NCBI GenBank assembly: GCA_947627135.1
Contig: CANQUV010000002.1
Span: 1-64,000, forward strand
Origin: an uncultured Clostridia bacterium
GTDB lineage: Bacteria > Bacillota > Clostridia > Oscillospirales > Acutalibacteraceae
Direction of reading: 5' to 3'
Length of the DNA stretch: 64,000 bases
Below, in pieces: positions 8,804 to 17,481 of the stretch; position 1 is the stretch's first letter; every line of letters starts with the position of its first letter. The translations under genes were made by a program, and so were the position numbers. Under the pieces are notes generated by a model. The model was not told where the DNA came from, made no database searches, and worked only from the letters and a program-made list of their open reading frames with translations.

Positions 8804-9586
8804 GTGTCGGATGTAGTTGATTATACAGAGGTACCGTATCTGCAAGAAATATTAAACTATCTTCCTATTGATCCCGCTGATGAAGAGGATGTAATCAATT
8901 ACATTCAGAACATTACTAATCTTATTGCGGTCAACTATAAATATGGGCAATACCAGTTTGCATATTTTGGTCTTCATCTTCTTTATATGACCTACATCTA
9001 TTGTACGGCGTGGAAAATCGGGCAAATTGAGCCGGAACGCTATAAGGACGCCATTGTATTTGCACGCCCGTACAATGGAAGGGAGAAAGACTTGAAAATC
9101 GAAGATGCGGATTCAATATTTGCGTATAGCTTAATTCCAGAAAAAGATATCGCAAGGCTGTTCAAAATCATAGAATTAGATCGTTCTCAGATTTCTGCTG
9201 TTGGCGATCTAGTTGATACGAGGAACGAAATGGCACACGCATCTGGAAAGTTTGAAATATTGACGGAAGATGGGTTTGATGCTAAAGCTAATAGTGTACT
9301 CGGTTCAATGTCGTGCATTCACAGATGTATGGACAAACTCATCCGCAAGTGGTTTTCGGAAGTGTTGTTGAGTTTTTGTCAGGGTGAGTATGATGGATAC
9401 GACAATCCGAAAGACTTTATTTCAGAACAAATGATTCAGTCTTTCAAGCTATCCGTGAATGAACTACTTGTGTGTAACGAAATGAGTGTAAGTGGATTGA
9501 TAACCGCACATAGGGGGTATCAATCAAAACTCAGAGATTTCAAAAAGGCTGTAGCAGTCCATTGCCAGGAAATGGGCTACATATGA
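8804..9586 (+). CDS. HEPN-like protein coupled to the RM gene
   Basis: 260 residues, family not recognised overall. It contains RNEMAH (Arg140 to His145), which fits the R-N-x3-H signature of HEPN ribonucleases. It sits in a helical context (VGDLVDTRNEMAHASGKFEI, partly quoted) like other HEPN toxins. The rest is mostly helical with no membrane segment. The GTG start at 8804 lies 2 nt after the RM stop, using the GGGGTGAG inside that gene's end, so the two are translationally coupled. By analogy to PrrC/RloC, which accompany type I systems, it could cleave RNA when restriction is subverted. It could alternatively be a non-catalytic HEPN partner. Confidence 0.6.
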   Translation: MSDVVDYTEVPYLQEILNYLPIDPADEEDVINYIQNITNLIAVNYKYGQYQFAYFGLHLLYMTYIYCTAWKIGQIEPERYKDAIVFARPYNGREKDLKIEDADSIFAYSLIPEKDIARLFKIIELDRSQISAVGDLVDTRNEMAHASGKFEILTEDGFDAKANSVLGSMSCIHRCMDKLIRKWFSEVLLSFCQGEYDGYDNPKDFISEQMIQSFKLSVNELLVCNEMSVSGLITAHRGYQSKLRDFKKAVAVHCQEMGYI

Positions 9587-9661
9587 TTTTTCGAAATATA
9601 TTCTCACAAGGTGGTAAATAATCTTTGGAGTACAACAAATAAGCAAAGAGGATAGTAAAAT

Positions 9662-9922
9662 ATGAACGAAAATTTTAAAAATATGGTCTCGAAACTTGGG
9701 GTAGAGCTATTACAAACTGTGCGTGATGCTGAGAATCAAGTGATAGATGATGCTGTCTTTGAAGAAAGAGTGTGGGGATTTAGTAGAGCTGTAGATGCAA
9801 TGCTCGAGTGCGGTGTTCCAACTGATAAAATTGTAGCTATGTTACAGAAGTATTGGGATCTTAGGCTTAGTGAGGCATTAACAATAGTTGAAGCAACAAA
9901 AAAAGATAGAATTACAGAGTAA
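9662..9922 (+). CDS. Small hypothetical protein
   Basis: An 86-residue soluble, mostly helical, acidic protein (VSKLGVELLQTVRDAENQV near the start). No family was recognised. The start ATG 9662 follows AGAGGATAG at ribosome-binding distance. It lies 75 nt after the HEPN-like gene on the same strand and is followed by a hairpin, so it may be the last gene of the restriction operon. Function unknown. Confidence 0.6.
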   Translation: MNENFKNMVSKLGVELLQTVRDAENQVIDDAVFEERVWGFSRAVDAMLECGVPTDKIVAMLQKYWDLRLSEALTIVEATKKDRITE

Positions 9923-9994
9923 GCTTTTTGTGAGAGTTCAAATCTATCTAAAAAATCTGTCAAAAAAATCTTTTTCAAGCAGAACCGACAAAAC

Positions 9995-10028
9995 ATCCTT
10001 GAAATCTTGTGGTTTCAGGGATTATTTT
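9995..10028 (+). terminator. Hairpin terminator after the restriction operon
   Basis: ATCCTTGAAA and TTTCAGGGAT form an imperfect 10-bp stem with an 8-nt loop, followed by ATTTTTA. It fits the end of the transcript starting near 5510. Confidence 0.6.
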
Positions 10029-10170
10029 TAAATATGATTTAGCAAACTGCATTAAAATGTGATGGTCTATTAAAAATTATTATTGATTTTTTCTCAACTG
10101 TTTTAAATAATTCCATTGTTTCCGTTTGCTACATCATCAAAATAGCATCAAATATTTTGGAAATGGGGTT

Positions 10171-11004
10171 ATGAAAATGCCATTAGTAAATGCAAAATGT
10201 ACTAACTGTGGAGCTAATTTAAATGTTGATAATACAAAGGATGCTGCAATATGTCAATATTGTGGTTCTGCTTTTATAGTAGAAAAAGCGATAAACAACT
10301 ACAATATTACAAACAATAATAATATTAATGCAAATGTGGTTAATATTTATGGTGGTAATTCTTCAGATTTTCAAATAAGAGCAGGTACGTTGGAGAAATA
10401 TACCGGAGCATCTACTGTTGTGGTCATACCAAATAGCGTTACCGAAATTGGTGATTCAGCTTTTAAGGATTGTAGTGCTTTAACAAGCGTGACTATACCA
10501 AACAGTGTTACTAAAATTGGTAATTCAGCTTTTAAGAATTGTAGTGCTTTAACAAGCGTGACTATACCAAACAGTGTTACCGAAATTGGTGGTTCAGCTT
10601 TTAGAGGCTGTCGCAGTTTAACGAACTTAAATATACCAAATAGTGTTACCAAAATTGGTGGTTCAGCTTTTAGAGACTGTAGCAGTTTAAAAAGCGTGAC
10701 TATACCAAACAGCGTTACCAAAATTTGTTGGTATGCTTTTCAAGACTGTAGCAGTTTAACAGATGTTAAGATATTAGGAAAGCCCATATATCACGGAGCT
10801 TTTGATGGCACTCCTTATGAATCTCGCAGGAAAGAGGAGATTCGTAGGGAAGAGATTCGCAGGGAAGAGATTCGCAGGGAAGAGATTCGCAGGGAAGAGA
10901 TTTCTAGGAGAAAAAGCAATGGTCTGTGTCAACATTGCGGAGGTTCGTTTAAAGGTATATTCAACAAGGTCTGCTCCAAATGTGGCAAACCTAAAGATTA
11001 TTAA
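10171..11004 (+). CDS. Zinc-ribbon protein with BspA-type leucine-rich repeats
   Basis: 277 residues. It opens with a zinc ribbon (CTNCG...CQYCG), then an Asn-rich linker and five 23-residue BspA-type repeats (IPNSVTEIG..AF..CSALTSVT). Four to five EEIRR units follow, predicted as a charged helix, and a second zinc ribbon (CQHCG...CSKCG) closes the protein. There is no signal peptide, so it is cytosolic, unlike secreted BspA adhesins. ATG at 10171 is preferred over earlier codons because the ribbon begins directly after it; ribosome-binding support (TGGGG) is modest. A role in protein-protein contact is likely; no partner can be named. Confidence 0.75.
   Translation: MKMPLVNAKCTNCGANLNVDNTKDAAICQYCGSAFIVEKAINNYNITNNNNINANVVNIYGGNSSDFQIRAGTLEKYTGASTVVVIPNSVTEIGDSAFKDCSALTSVTIPNSVTKIGNSAFKNCSALTSVTIPNSVTEIGGSAFRGCRSLTNLNIPNSVTKIGGSAFRDCSSLKSVTIPNSVTKICWYAFQDCSSLTDVKILGKPIYHGAFDGTPYESRRKEEIRREEIRREEIRREEIRREEISRRKSNGLCQHCGGSFKGIFNKVCSKCGKPKDY
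10429..10773 (+). repeat. Five 69-bp tandem repeats (BspA LRRs)
   Basis: Units start at 10429, 10498, 10567, 10636 and 10705. DNA identity between units is high, so copy number may change by recombination. Confidence 0.85.
10834..10900 (+). repeat. 15-bp tandem repeats encoding EEIRR
   Basis: Four to five near-identical copies of a 15-bp unit (GAAGAGATTCGCAGG) keep the reading frame and encode a highly charged helix. A short tandem repeat of this kind is prone to length variation in whole codon blocks. Confidence 0.85.
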
Positions 11005-11029
11005 TAATATTTCAACCCTGCCAAGACAG

Positions 11030-11075
11030 AAGTCACAGAAACGGCTTAAACAAGCCGTTTCTGTGACTTTTTGTT
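11030..11075 (+). terminator. Strong hairpin terminator
   Basis: A perfect 18-bp stem (AAGTCACAGAAACGGCTT and its complement) with a 4-nt loop and a T5 run, just after the leucine-rich-repeat gene. Confidence 0.85.
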
Positions 11076-11283
11076 CTTTTCTCTGATTTTCTGATTTATA
11101 TATTAGTTCCATCAAAATTCAAGCATTTTGGTCTTATAAAGTTGTATATAAGCCTGCTTTTAATTATATGCACTCATGTGACAAACAAATTATACTGCCT
11201 TTTATATCACCTCCTACCGCTTGTATAGAAACAAACATTGGAATGTAAATTTCTATTAAAACAACATTTTTTCAATATTTTGT

Positions 11284-12774
11284 TTAATACCAATCATGCT
11301 TTTCATCTCGATTCAGAGCATTAATGCGATTCATCTCATCGTCAGTCAAATCAAATCCGAAAATATCAAGATTCTCTTTTATGTGTTCGGGATTACTTGA
11401 ACCGGGGATCACAACAACACTCTTTTGCAGATTCCACCGCAAAATTACCTGTGCGGAAGTTACACCGTGGGCATTGGCAATTTCTGAAATTACTGAATCG
11501 CCAAGCAATTCCGAGGTATGCCCTCTTCCGCCAAACGGATACCAACCCTGAACAACGATACCAAGATTTTGAATATACGGAATCACATCATTTTCCTGAT
11601 AATATGGGTGTATTTCATTCTGCACCAGTGCGGGAGTTATGTTCACCTGTGGCAAAAACTCTTCAAGCTCCTCCACATACCAATTCGACAGTCCGATAGA
11701 GTGAATTTTTCCGTCGGACACAGCTTTCTCCATAGCTTTATATGCCTTTACATCGTTCTCGCCGGGGTGATGGAGCAACATCATATCAATATAATCTATA
11801 TCCAGTTTATCAAGTGCATCCTGAATAGCCTTTTCGGGATTTGCAAACTGATCTCCCGGATAGATTTTTGTTATCACGAAGATTTCTTCTCTTGGTACAT
11901 CGGAATCCCGTATAGCACGACCGACAGCGGCTTCGTTACCGTACATATACGCCGTGTCGATCAGCCGTCCGCCCGAATTAAGAAGCGCCGTAACTGAATT
12001 ATAGCATTCGTCGTCGGAAAGACTGTAAGTTCCAAGCCCCATAATCGGCATTTCATATCCGCTGTTGAGCATAACAGTCCTCTTTTTAAAATCAAATTTG
12101 CCAACCTTTGACGATACAGCGATTTCATTTGGCTTCATATCATTTTCATTCAGCCACTTTTCTATTTCTTCTTTTGAAGTACCCGCAGCAAATCGTTCTC
12201 CGTCCATCCAGTTCGCCTTAGGAGCAAGTGAATGAAGATTATCCGCACTTGAACCGATACCGCTTGAATGAGAGGTGCAAAACGGCAAAATTGTCTTGCC
12301 GGAAAAATCATAGCTTTCCAAAAATGTACTTATAATACGCGGCGCTTCTCCATGCCAAATGGGATAACCCAACAAAACTGTATCATATTGATCTATGTTT
12401 TCCACGGAGCCGGATATTGCCGGACGCGCAGAGGAATCGTTTTGCTCCTGATCTGCCCGACCACCGGTATAATAAGCTAAATCGTCTTCAGTATAGGGCT
12501 GTTCCGGTACGATTTCATAAATATCTGCGCCCAAAATATCAGCTGCATATTCCGCAAGCGGTCTCGTGTTGCCTGTTGCGGAAAAATACACAACTAAAAT
12601 ATTGCTTATATCGTTATCACCTTTTTTATCTGTTTCATTTTCCGAAGTAGATGTGGATGCCGCAGAATTATTGTTCAAAGATTCTTTTTCATCATTTTGC
12701 TGTATGTTGCTGTTACAAGCAGTAAGTCCTAACAAAATAACCAACATAATAATTGTGGACATAATTCGTTTCAT
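11284..12774 (-). CDS. Flavodoxin/aldo-keto reductase fusion lipoprotein
   Basis: 496 residues. A lipoprotein signal ends in LTAC (Cys20), so the protein should be membrane-anchored outside the cell. A flavodoxin domain (about 58-215) begins VVYFSATGNTR, the FMN phosphate loop. An aldo-keto reductase domain (about 228-496) follows with the tetrad Asp (LIDTA) and Tyr (MYGNE) near 272-278, Lys (VITK) near 301 and His (LLHHPG) near 335. AGGAGG precedes ATG 12774. The LysR gene at 13181 is divergent and may control it. An extracellular NADPH-type reductase is unusual, so the cofactor supply is unclear. Degraded flavodoxin sequence lies just upstream. Confidence 0.85.
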   Translation of the reverse strand: MKRIMSTIIMLVILLGLTACNSNIQQNDEKESLNNNSAASTSTSENETDKKGDNDISNILVVYFSATGNTRPLAEYAADILGADIYEIVPEQPYTEDDLAYYTGGRADQEQNDSSARPAISGSVENIDQYDTVLLGYPIWHGEAPRIISTFLESYDFSGKTILPFCTSHSSGIGSSADNLHSLAPKANWMDGERFAAGTSKEEIEKWLNENDMKPNEIAVSSKVGKFDFKKRTVMLNSGYEMPIMGLGTYSLSDDECYNSVTALLNSGGRLIDTAYMYGNEAAVGRAIRDSDVPREEIFVITKIYPGDQFANPEKAIQDALDKLDIDYIDMMLLHHPGENDVKAYKAMEKAVSDGKIHSIGLSNWYVEELEEFLPQVNITPALVQNEIHPYYQENDVIPYIQNLGIVVQGWYPFGGRGHTSELLGDSVISEIANAHGVTSAQVILRWNLQKSVVVIPGSSNPEHIKENLDIFGFDLTDDEMNRINALNRDEKHDWY

Positions 12775-12829
12775 AATTTTTCCTCCTATGGAATTTTATA
12801 TGTTTTGTTTATTGTGCGGAAATGTTTTT

Positions 12830-13046
12830 TCATCTAACTATGCGGAAATCGTATTTCTTGAAGCACCGTCGGCAAAGCGGCACCATTGAACCAAATCGCA
12901 TTAAGTGCAAGGAAATAAAGATTATCATAGCTTGAACCGATTTCACTGCTATGCGAAGTGCAGAACGGTAAAATGGCTTTTCCGGTAAAATCATAGCTTT
13001 CCAAAATGTGCTTATGATTCTCGGCACTTGCCCATGCAGCAAGCAC
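12830..13046 (-). pseudogene. Flavodoxin fragment
   Basis: A 70-codon stretch repeats the middle of the neighbouring flavodoxin domain (LESYDFTGKAILPFCTSHSS, matching LESYDFSGKTILPFCTSHSS). It has neither the FMN loop nor a proper end. It is best read as the remnant of a duplicated or second flavodoxin gene, left between the fusion gene and its LysR regulator. Confidence 0.7.
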
Positions 13047-13180
13047 AAATAACTGAATGTACTTTGTTTGATTTTATTATAGCGCAGGAAACTTAAAATA
13101 TCAAATACATATATTAAATGTGTTTGCATACTTGAAAGGTATCGAAATGCGTGCTATAATGTAATTAAGGAGAAGATCAA

Positions 13181-14074
13181 ATGGATATTAGAGTATTACA
13201 ATACTTCCTTGCTGTGGCAAGAGAAGAAAGCATTACAAGAGCAGCTGAAACACTACACATGACGCAGCCTCCGCTGTCACGGCAGTTAAAAGAATTAGAG
13301 GATGAAATAGGGAAACAACTTCTTATCAGAGGAAGCAAAAAAGTTACCTTGACTGAAGATGGGGTATTGCTTCGCAAAAGAGCAGCAGAAATTGTATCAT
13401 TAATGGAAAAAACAAAAGCTGAGTTAGCCTCCTCCGACGAAAACATCAGCGGCGATATTTATATCGGCAGCGGCGAAACCGACGCTGTTTCTACAATTGC
13501 CGATTCAGCAAAAGATTTACAAAGTGCATATCCGCTTATTCGTTACCACATTTACAGCGGTGATGCGGAACACATTGTAGAGAGGTTGGATAAGGGACTT
13601 ATTGATTTTGGGCTTTTAGTTGAGCCTTTTGATATTACAAAATATGATTATATTCGTTTGCCTGTAAAGGATACCTGGGGTGTACTTATGCCTTTAGATA
13701 GCCCTCTTGCAAAGAAGGACAGTGTTTGCGCAGAGGATCTATGGGATAAACCTTTGATTATATCCCATCAGACATCTTCAAGCGATGAGATGGCCGCATG
13801 GCTGCAAAGAGATATTTCAAAATTAAATATTGCTGCATTTTATGATCTGCTTTATAATGCTTCTAAATTTGTAAAGGCAGGTTTTGGGTATGCAATTGCT
13901 TTGGATAAACTGATTAATACAAGTGAGGACAGCAATCTATGTTTCAGACCATTATCCCCGATTTTAGAAGCAGGATTATGTATCGTTTGGAAACGGTATC
14001 AGGTATTTTCCAGAGCTGCGGAGAAATTTTTAAAGGAAATTCAAGCCAAATTTTCGATGGATATTCAGAGATAA
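13181..14074 (+). CDS. LysR-family transcriptional regulator
   Basis: 297 residues with the standard LysR layout. The N-terminal winged HTH reads MDIRVLQYFLAVAREESITRAAETLHMTQPPLSRQLKELE (in part: ITRAAETLHMTQPPLSRQL), and a periplasmic-binding-like effector domain runs from about residue 90. AAGGAG precedes ATG 13181. It is divergent from the flavodoxin/aldo-keto reductase gene across about 400 bp holding a flavodoxin fragment, the usual arrangement for a LysR regulator and its target. The effector is unknown. Confidence 0.9.
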   Translation: MDIRVLQYFLAVAREESITRAAETLHMTQPPLSRQLKELEDEIGKQLLIRGSKKVTLTEDGVLLRKRAAEIVSLMEKTKAELASSDENISGDIYIGSGETDAVSTIADSAKDLQSAYPLIRYHIYSGDAEHIVERLDKGLIDFGLLVEPFDITKYDYIRLPVKDTWGVLMPLDSPLAKKDSVCAEDLWDKPLIISHQTSSSDEMAAWLQRDISKLNIAAFYDLLYNASKFVKAGFGYAIALDKLINTSEDSNLCFRPLSPILEAGLCIVWKRYQVFSRAAEKFLKEIQAKFSMDIQR

Positions 14075-14082
14075 TAAGATGA

Positions 14083-14115
14083 AAAAGGTGTGCCATTTAT
14101 TGACACACCTTTTCA
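14083..14115 (+). terminator. Terminator of the LysR gene
   Basis: AAAAGGTGTG and CACACCTTTT form a 10-bp stem with an 11-nt loop, 9 nt after the LysR stop. The symmetry would also allow it to work in the opposite direction. Confidence 0.75.
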
Positions 14116-14303
14116 TGTTATTATCTATTATATTTAATTAATAAAACTGTCGGAGCTATTTTAGTGACGCACAAAAAATCCTTATTGCACCAGCTTTATT
14201 TCTATATCCTTTGCGATTTTGATACAATCATAAAATGCTGACCCTCACTGACACATAAATGACAGGGAGCTTCTATATTACGGTAGACAGAAATTTTTTT
14301 ATG

Positions 14304-14789
14304 TTAGTTCTTAAAAGTAAAACCGCCCATTTTACAGTCATTTTCTCCGCAAACTTCATAATGACCGTTGGTATAATGATTGATCACCTTTTTCCAGAAT
14401 GCTTTTGCAGGTATATTTCTTTTCAGATAACAGACTTCCCAAGTCCCTTTATGGCGGGTGAAAATTTCTGTGGCAACTCTTTCACCTATCCCCATACGTC
14501 TGTATTTCAACATTACAAAAAATTCACCTATGCTCCGCGCTTTTTCACCTTCGGTAAATCTGCAATATGGGCATACCAAAGCAAAACCTGCGATTTTCTC
14601 ATCAACACGGATTAAATATGGATACCGCCCTTCCTCGTTCCAGTAATCGTCTATATGGTCGTACCCAAAGTACCCAAATTCATTTATGTCTGCATCATCG
14701 TAAGCTGTAAACTCATAGTTATATAATTCCATAAGCCTGACAAGCAGAGACTTCTCATCAATTTTCATCAGCTGTAATTCTATTTTCAT
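14304..14789 (-). CDS. GNAT acetyltransferase
   Basis: 161 residues, Gcn5-related N-acetyltransferase. The acetyl-CoA-binding motif A is visible as IGEFFVMLKYRRMGIGERVA, with the R/Q-x2-G-x-G loop in RRMGIG. A later LKRNIPAKAFWKKV matches motif B. ATG 14789 is chosen because GGGAAGG sits at the right distance; the frame is open further upstream without support. The substrate cannot be told. Confidence 0.85.
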   Translation of the reverse strand: MKIELQLMKIDEKSLLVRLMELYNYEFTAYDDADINEFGYFGYDHIDDYWNEEGRYPYLIRVDEKIAGFALVCPYCRFTEGEKARSIGEFFVMLKYRRMGIGERVATEIFTRHKGTWEVCYLKRNIPAKAFWKKVINHYTNGHYEVCGENDCKMGGFTFKN

Positions 14790-15047
14790 TGTGTTACCTT
14801 CCCGTAATATTAATTTAAACAACTGAGATTCTAAAAATCCCCTTTTCTCCCGGCGCACAGCTTATACCCCAAGCGGAAACTTATACCGCAAAGGCACACT
14901 TTTCAATTATTCCTCTGCCTTGTATCAAACTCTGTAAAATGATATCTATCTTGTTGATCAAATTTTAATGAATTTTAATCGGAGAGTTCCAACATTTGTT
15001 ACAGCAAAAAATCAGCAAAATTTTGAATTAGCTGAAATTATATTAGC
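14790..15047. other. Gene-free stretch
   Basis: AT-rich intergenic DNA upstream of the acetyltransferase. No reading frame, hairpin or promoter with convincing boxes was seen. Confidence 0.5.
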
Positions 15048-15260
15048 ATAATTAACAAATAACTTATGCCATTTATTGTTAAACATCAATAAAAATCATG
15101 GGATAAAACTACTTAGGATATTGGCATATTAGTTCCAAAACCGCATACCGAGGGGCGTAGGTCTCCGGCGGAGATCTCGCAGGCGCAAAAGCACCGACCG
15201 AGCCGGCAGGCGAGACTCAGTTCTTCTTCCCTGCCAAGTTAAAGGTCTTAAAAACAGCTT
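15048..15260 (+). ncRNA. Candidate structured RNA, copy A (downstream of cstA)
   Basis: The first 95 or so bases resemble the element at 16877 (GCATAATTAA, ATTTATTGTTAAA and TAAAACT-CTT-G blocks, differing mostly by transitions). It then runs into a strongly GC-rich segment (about 15135-15235) unlike the surroundings, with GGTCTCC/GGAGATC and GGCAGG/CCTGCC pairings. A hairpin near 15250 (AAAAAC...GTTTTT) could end a rightward transcript and, being nearly symmetrical, also the leftward cstA transcript. No known RNA family was recognised, and transcription is not shown. Confidence 0.4.
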
Positions 15261-16713
15261 ATTCAAGTCGTTTTTGAGAATTTTCAATTTGTCTTTTTCC
15301 GCATATTATAACTGCCAGCCCATACGCAACCGTCAATACACCTGCAATTATATAGCTTGCAATCCATGACAAATTGAATCCGATTTCTGCGTTTAATATA
15401 AAGCTTGATATTACGAACATATAAAACATTCCGGGAATAAGCGACAAAACAAACGGCTGCTTGTGCCTTATCATATAAATTGCAATCATAGCAAATGCAA
15501 ATACCGCTATTGTCTGATTAGCCCACGCAAAATATCTCCACAGTATGTTAAAGCCGTCAGCGTTCATTTTTGAAAACACCAGCAATACTGCGACTATCGC
15601 AAATATTATAAGTGAAATAATCAACCTGTTTTTTCTTTTTGATTGGTTTATGTGTAAGGAGTCGGCTGTCATAAGACGAAGCGACCTTAAAGCCGTATCA
15701 CCAGAAGTAATCGGCAAAACTATAACGCCCACAATAGCAATAATTCCTCCGACTGGACCTAATAAATTCTTTGCAACAATTCCGACAACCTCTGTTGCCG
15801 ATGTGTCGGCTCCTGCAAGTCCGAGGTTCATAACACCCATTGCCGCTGCCGACCAAATCATAGCGATAAAACCCTCGGCAATCATCATATTATAAAATGT
15901 CATTCGTCCCTCTTTTTCGTGTTCCATCGTGCGTGAAACCAAGGTTGACTGCGTGGAGTGGAAGCCAGAAACAATACCGCAGGCAACCGTTACGAAAAAT
16001 ATGGGGATAAAATGAAGTCCCTTCGGATGTACGCCCGAAACACCTACATTCCACAATTCATCAAGTTGATATCCGTTTACAAAAAGGCCGATAAATACAC
16101 CTATTGCTGACAAAACAAGAATACCGCCGAAAATCGGATAAACTCTGCCGATAATTTTATCAATGGGAAACAGAGTTGCAATAATGTAATACATGAAAAT
16201 TGCACCGTAAACTATCCATATTGTCGGGCTTGAAATGCCGTTGTCTGTCTTTAATATCTGCGTAACAAACAAGTCGCCGGGGGTATATATAAACACCGCA
16301 CCCACAAGCAACATTAAAAGACATACGAATATGTTATATATAAGGTAAATATGCTTTCCGATATACTTTCTGATAAGCGAGGGCATCTGTGAACCGTCGT
16401 TTCTAAGTGAAATCATACCGCACATATAATCATGAAATGCACCTCCGATTACACAGCCTATGGGTATTGTGATAAATGCAACCGGTCCGAAAAGAATACC
16501 CTGTATCGGTCCGAGAATAGGACCTGTTCCTGCAATATTCAAAAGCTGTATTAAACTGTTCTTCCATTTCTTCATCGGAACATAATCGACTCCGTCATTA
16601 AGCCGTACAGCCGGCGTTTTTCTGTTATCCGGCTTAAAAATCCGCTGACAAACAGATCCATATACGGTACCGCCGATTACAAGCAGCAATAGACCAATTA
16701 TAAATGTAATCAT
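15259..16713 (-). CDS. cstA: CstA-family carbon starvation transporter
   Basis: 484-residue polytopic inner-membrane protein of the CstA family, whose members import pyruvate or peptides. The signature start FIIGLLLLVIGGTVYGSVCQRIF, the conserved LLNIAGTGPILGPIQG loop (in part) and the GAFHDYMCGM segment are present. About thirteen to fourteen membrane spans are expected. The length fits the short clostridial form that lacks the C-terminal extension of the Escherichia coli protein. ATG 16713 has GGGAGG upstream. It stands alone, flanked on both sides by related structured intergenic elements, which may bear on its control. The substrate is not determined. Confidence 0.88.
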   Translation of the reverse strand: MITFIIGLLLLVIGGTVYGSVCQRIFKPDNRKTPAVRLNDGVDYVPMKKWKNSLIQLLNIAGTGPILGPIQGILFGPVAFITIPIGCVIGGAFHDYMCGMISLRNDGSQMPSLIRKYIGKHIYLIYNIFVCLLMLLVGAVFIYTPGDLFVTQILKTDNGISSPTIWIVYGAIFMYYIIATLFPIDKIIGRVYPIFGGILVLSAIGVFIGLFVNGYQLDELWNVGVSGVHPKGLHFIPIFFVTVACGIVSGFHSTQSTLVSRTMEHEKEGRMTFYNMMIAEGFIAMIWSAAAMGVMNLGLAGADTSATEVVGIVAKNLLGPVGGIIAIVGVIVLPITSGDTALRSLRLMTADSLHINQSKRKNRLIISLIIFAIVAVLLVFSKMNADGFNILWRYFAWANQTIAVFAFAMIAIYMIRHKQPFVLSLIPGMFYMFVISSFILNAEIGFNLSWIASYIIAGVLTVAYGLAVIICGKRQIENSQKRLE

Positions 16714-16876
16714 TTGATTCCTCCCTAATTTTTATTTTGACACTTGACTTATCATAATTCTTATAATGACCCAATATTATAATTAAACTATTATTTTAAT
16801 ACTAACATAAACTTTGAGCAATATCAATTAGAATTTTATTTGGCTAAAAGCAGATAATAAAATTAATTAAAATCAT

Positions 16877-17058
16877 ATATGCATAATTAATAAATAGCTT
16901 GTGCTATTTATTGTTAAATAAAAACGAAAGACATAAGGTAAAACTGCTTGGAACATTATTCCATTCGCTTAAATCTGCGTGCAGAGGGTCTAGTCCCTCT
17001 GCACATACCAAATAAAACCGGCTTAAACACCAGATTTAAGTCGGTTTTTATTTTTTTG
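16877..17058 (+). ncRNA. Candidate structured RNA, copy B (upstream of cstA, divergent)
   Basis: An ordered set of hairpins: AATAAATAGC-TTGT-GCTATTTATT near 16888-16914, GGAA-CATTA-TTCC near 16950, a perfect 10-bp stem GTGCAGAGGG/CCCTCTGCAC (16979-17004), and a terminator stem AAAACCGGCTTAAA/TTTAAGTCGGTTTT with a T7 run (about 17013-17057). The 5' half matches the element at 15048. It reads away from cstA, so it would be an independent small RNA rather than a leader of that gene. No named family was recognised. Confidence 0.45.
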
Positions 17059-17481
17059 GTATTGGATGAGTACATTAATGATTACACGTTATGTATTATT
17101 TTAGTTTTTATTTCAGCAGTTTTCTTTCTTTTGAAAGACAGCTTTTTAACGCTTCCTCCGGTATTTTTTAAATTTATTTTTTTATTTTATTTCTTTTAAT
17201 GTAAATTGTTTTGTGTAATAAAGCACTATAACCTGTCGTATTTTTATCATTAAACTTTCAACATCAAGACGCATTTTAATATTCTCCGTTGGGGAATTTA
17301 AGGATACTGAAATGTTTTGATGTTATAAAATATTATTTGTTCTTTTCCGTACATTGAACCGCTTATTACACATATCAATCAAAATCCCGACAATTCAAGT
17401 TTTGAAAAATTTCTAATTTTTTAAAGCGTAAAGCTTTTAATAAAATGCAAGGATTACCGTTTACACGGCATTCTCACAGTC
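17059..17481. other. Gene-free stretch
   Basis: AT-rich spacer between the small-RNA candidate and the YugP-like gene. A T-rich open frame here (into about 17199) has no ribosome binding site and no recognisable protein. Nothing else was seen. Confidence 0.5.

Noticed and set aside
10429-10773. Regular repeats that might suggest a CRISPR array
   Set aside because: The 69-bp units are contiguous, in frame and encode BspA leucine-rich repeats; there are no spacers.
10371-11115. Long open frames on the strand opposite the leucine-rich-repeat gene
   Set aside because: They are repeat-driven shadows without ribosome binding sites or recognisable products.
16937-17010. tRNA-like segment (GGTA...TACCA with a GAGGGTCTAGTCCCTC arm)
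   Set aside because: The 3' arm is a 10-bp hairpin and the acceptor strands do not pair over 7 bp; no anticodon arm is visible. It is better explained as part of the structured element.
16948-17199. 84-codon frame on the + strand
   Set aside because: It runs through two hairpins and a terminator and encodes low-complexity hydrophobic sequence.
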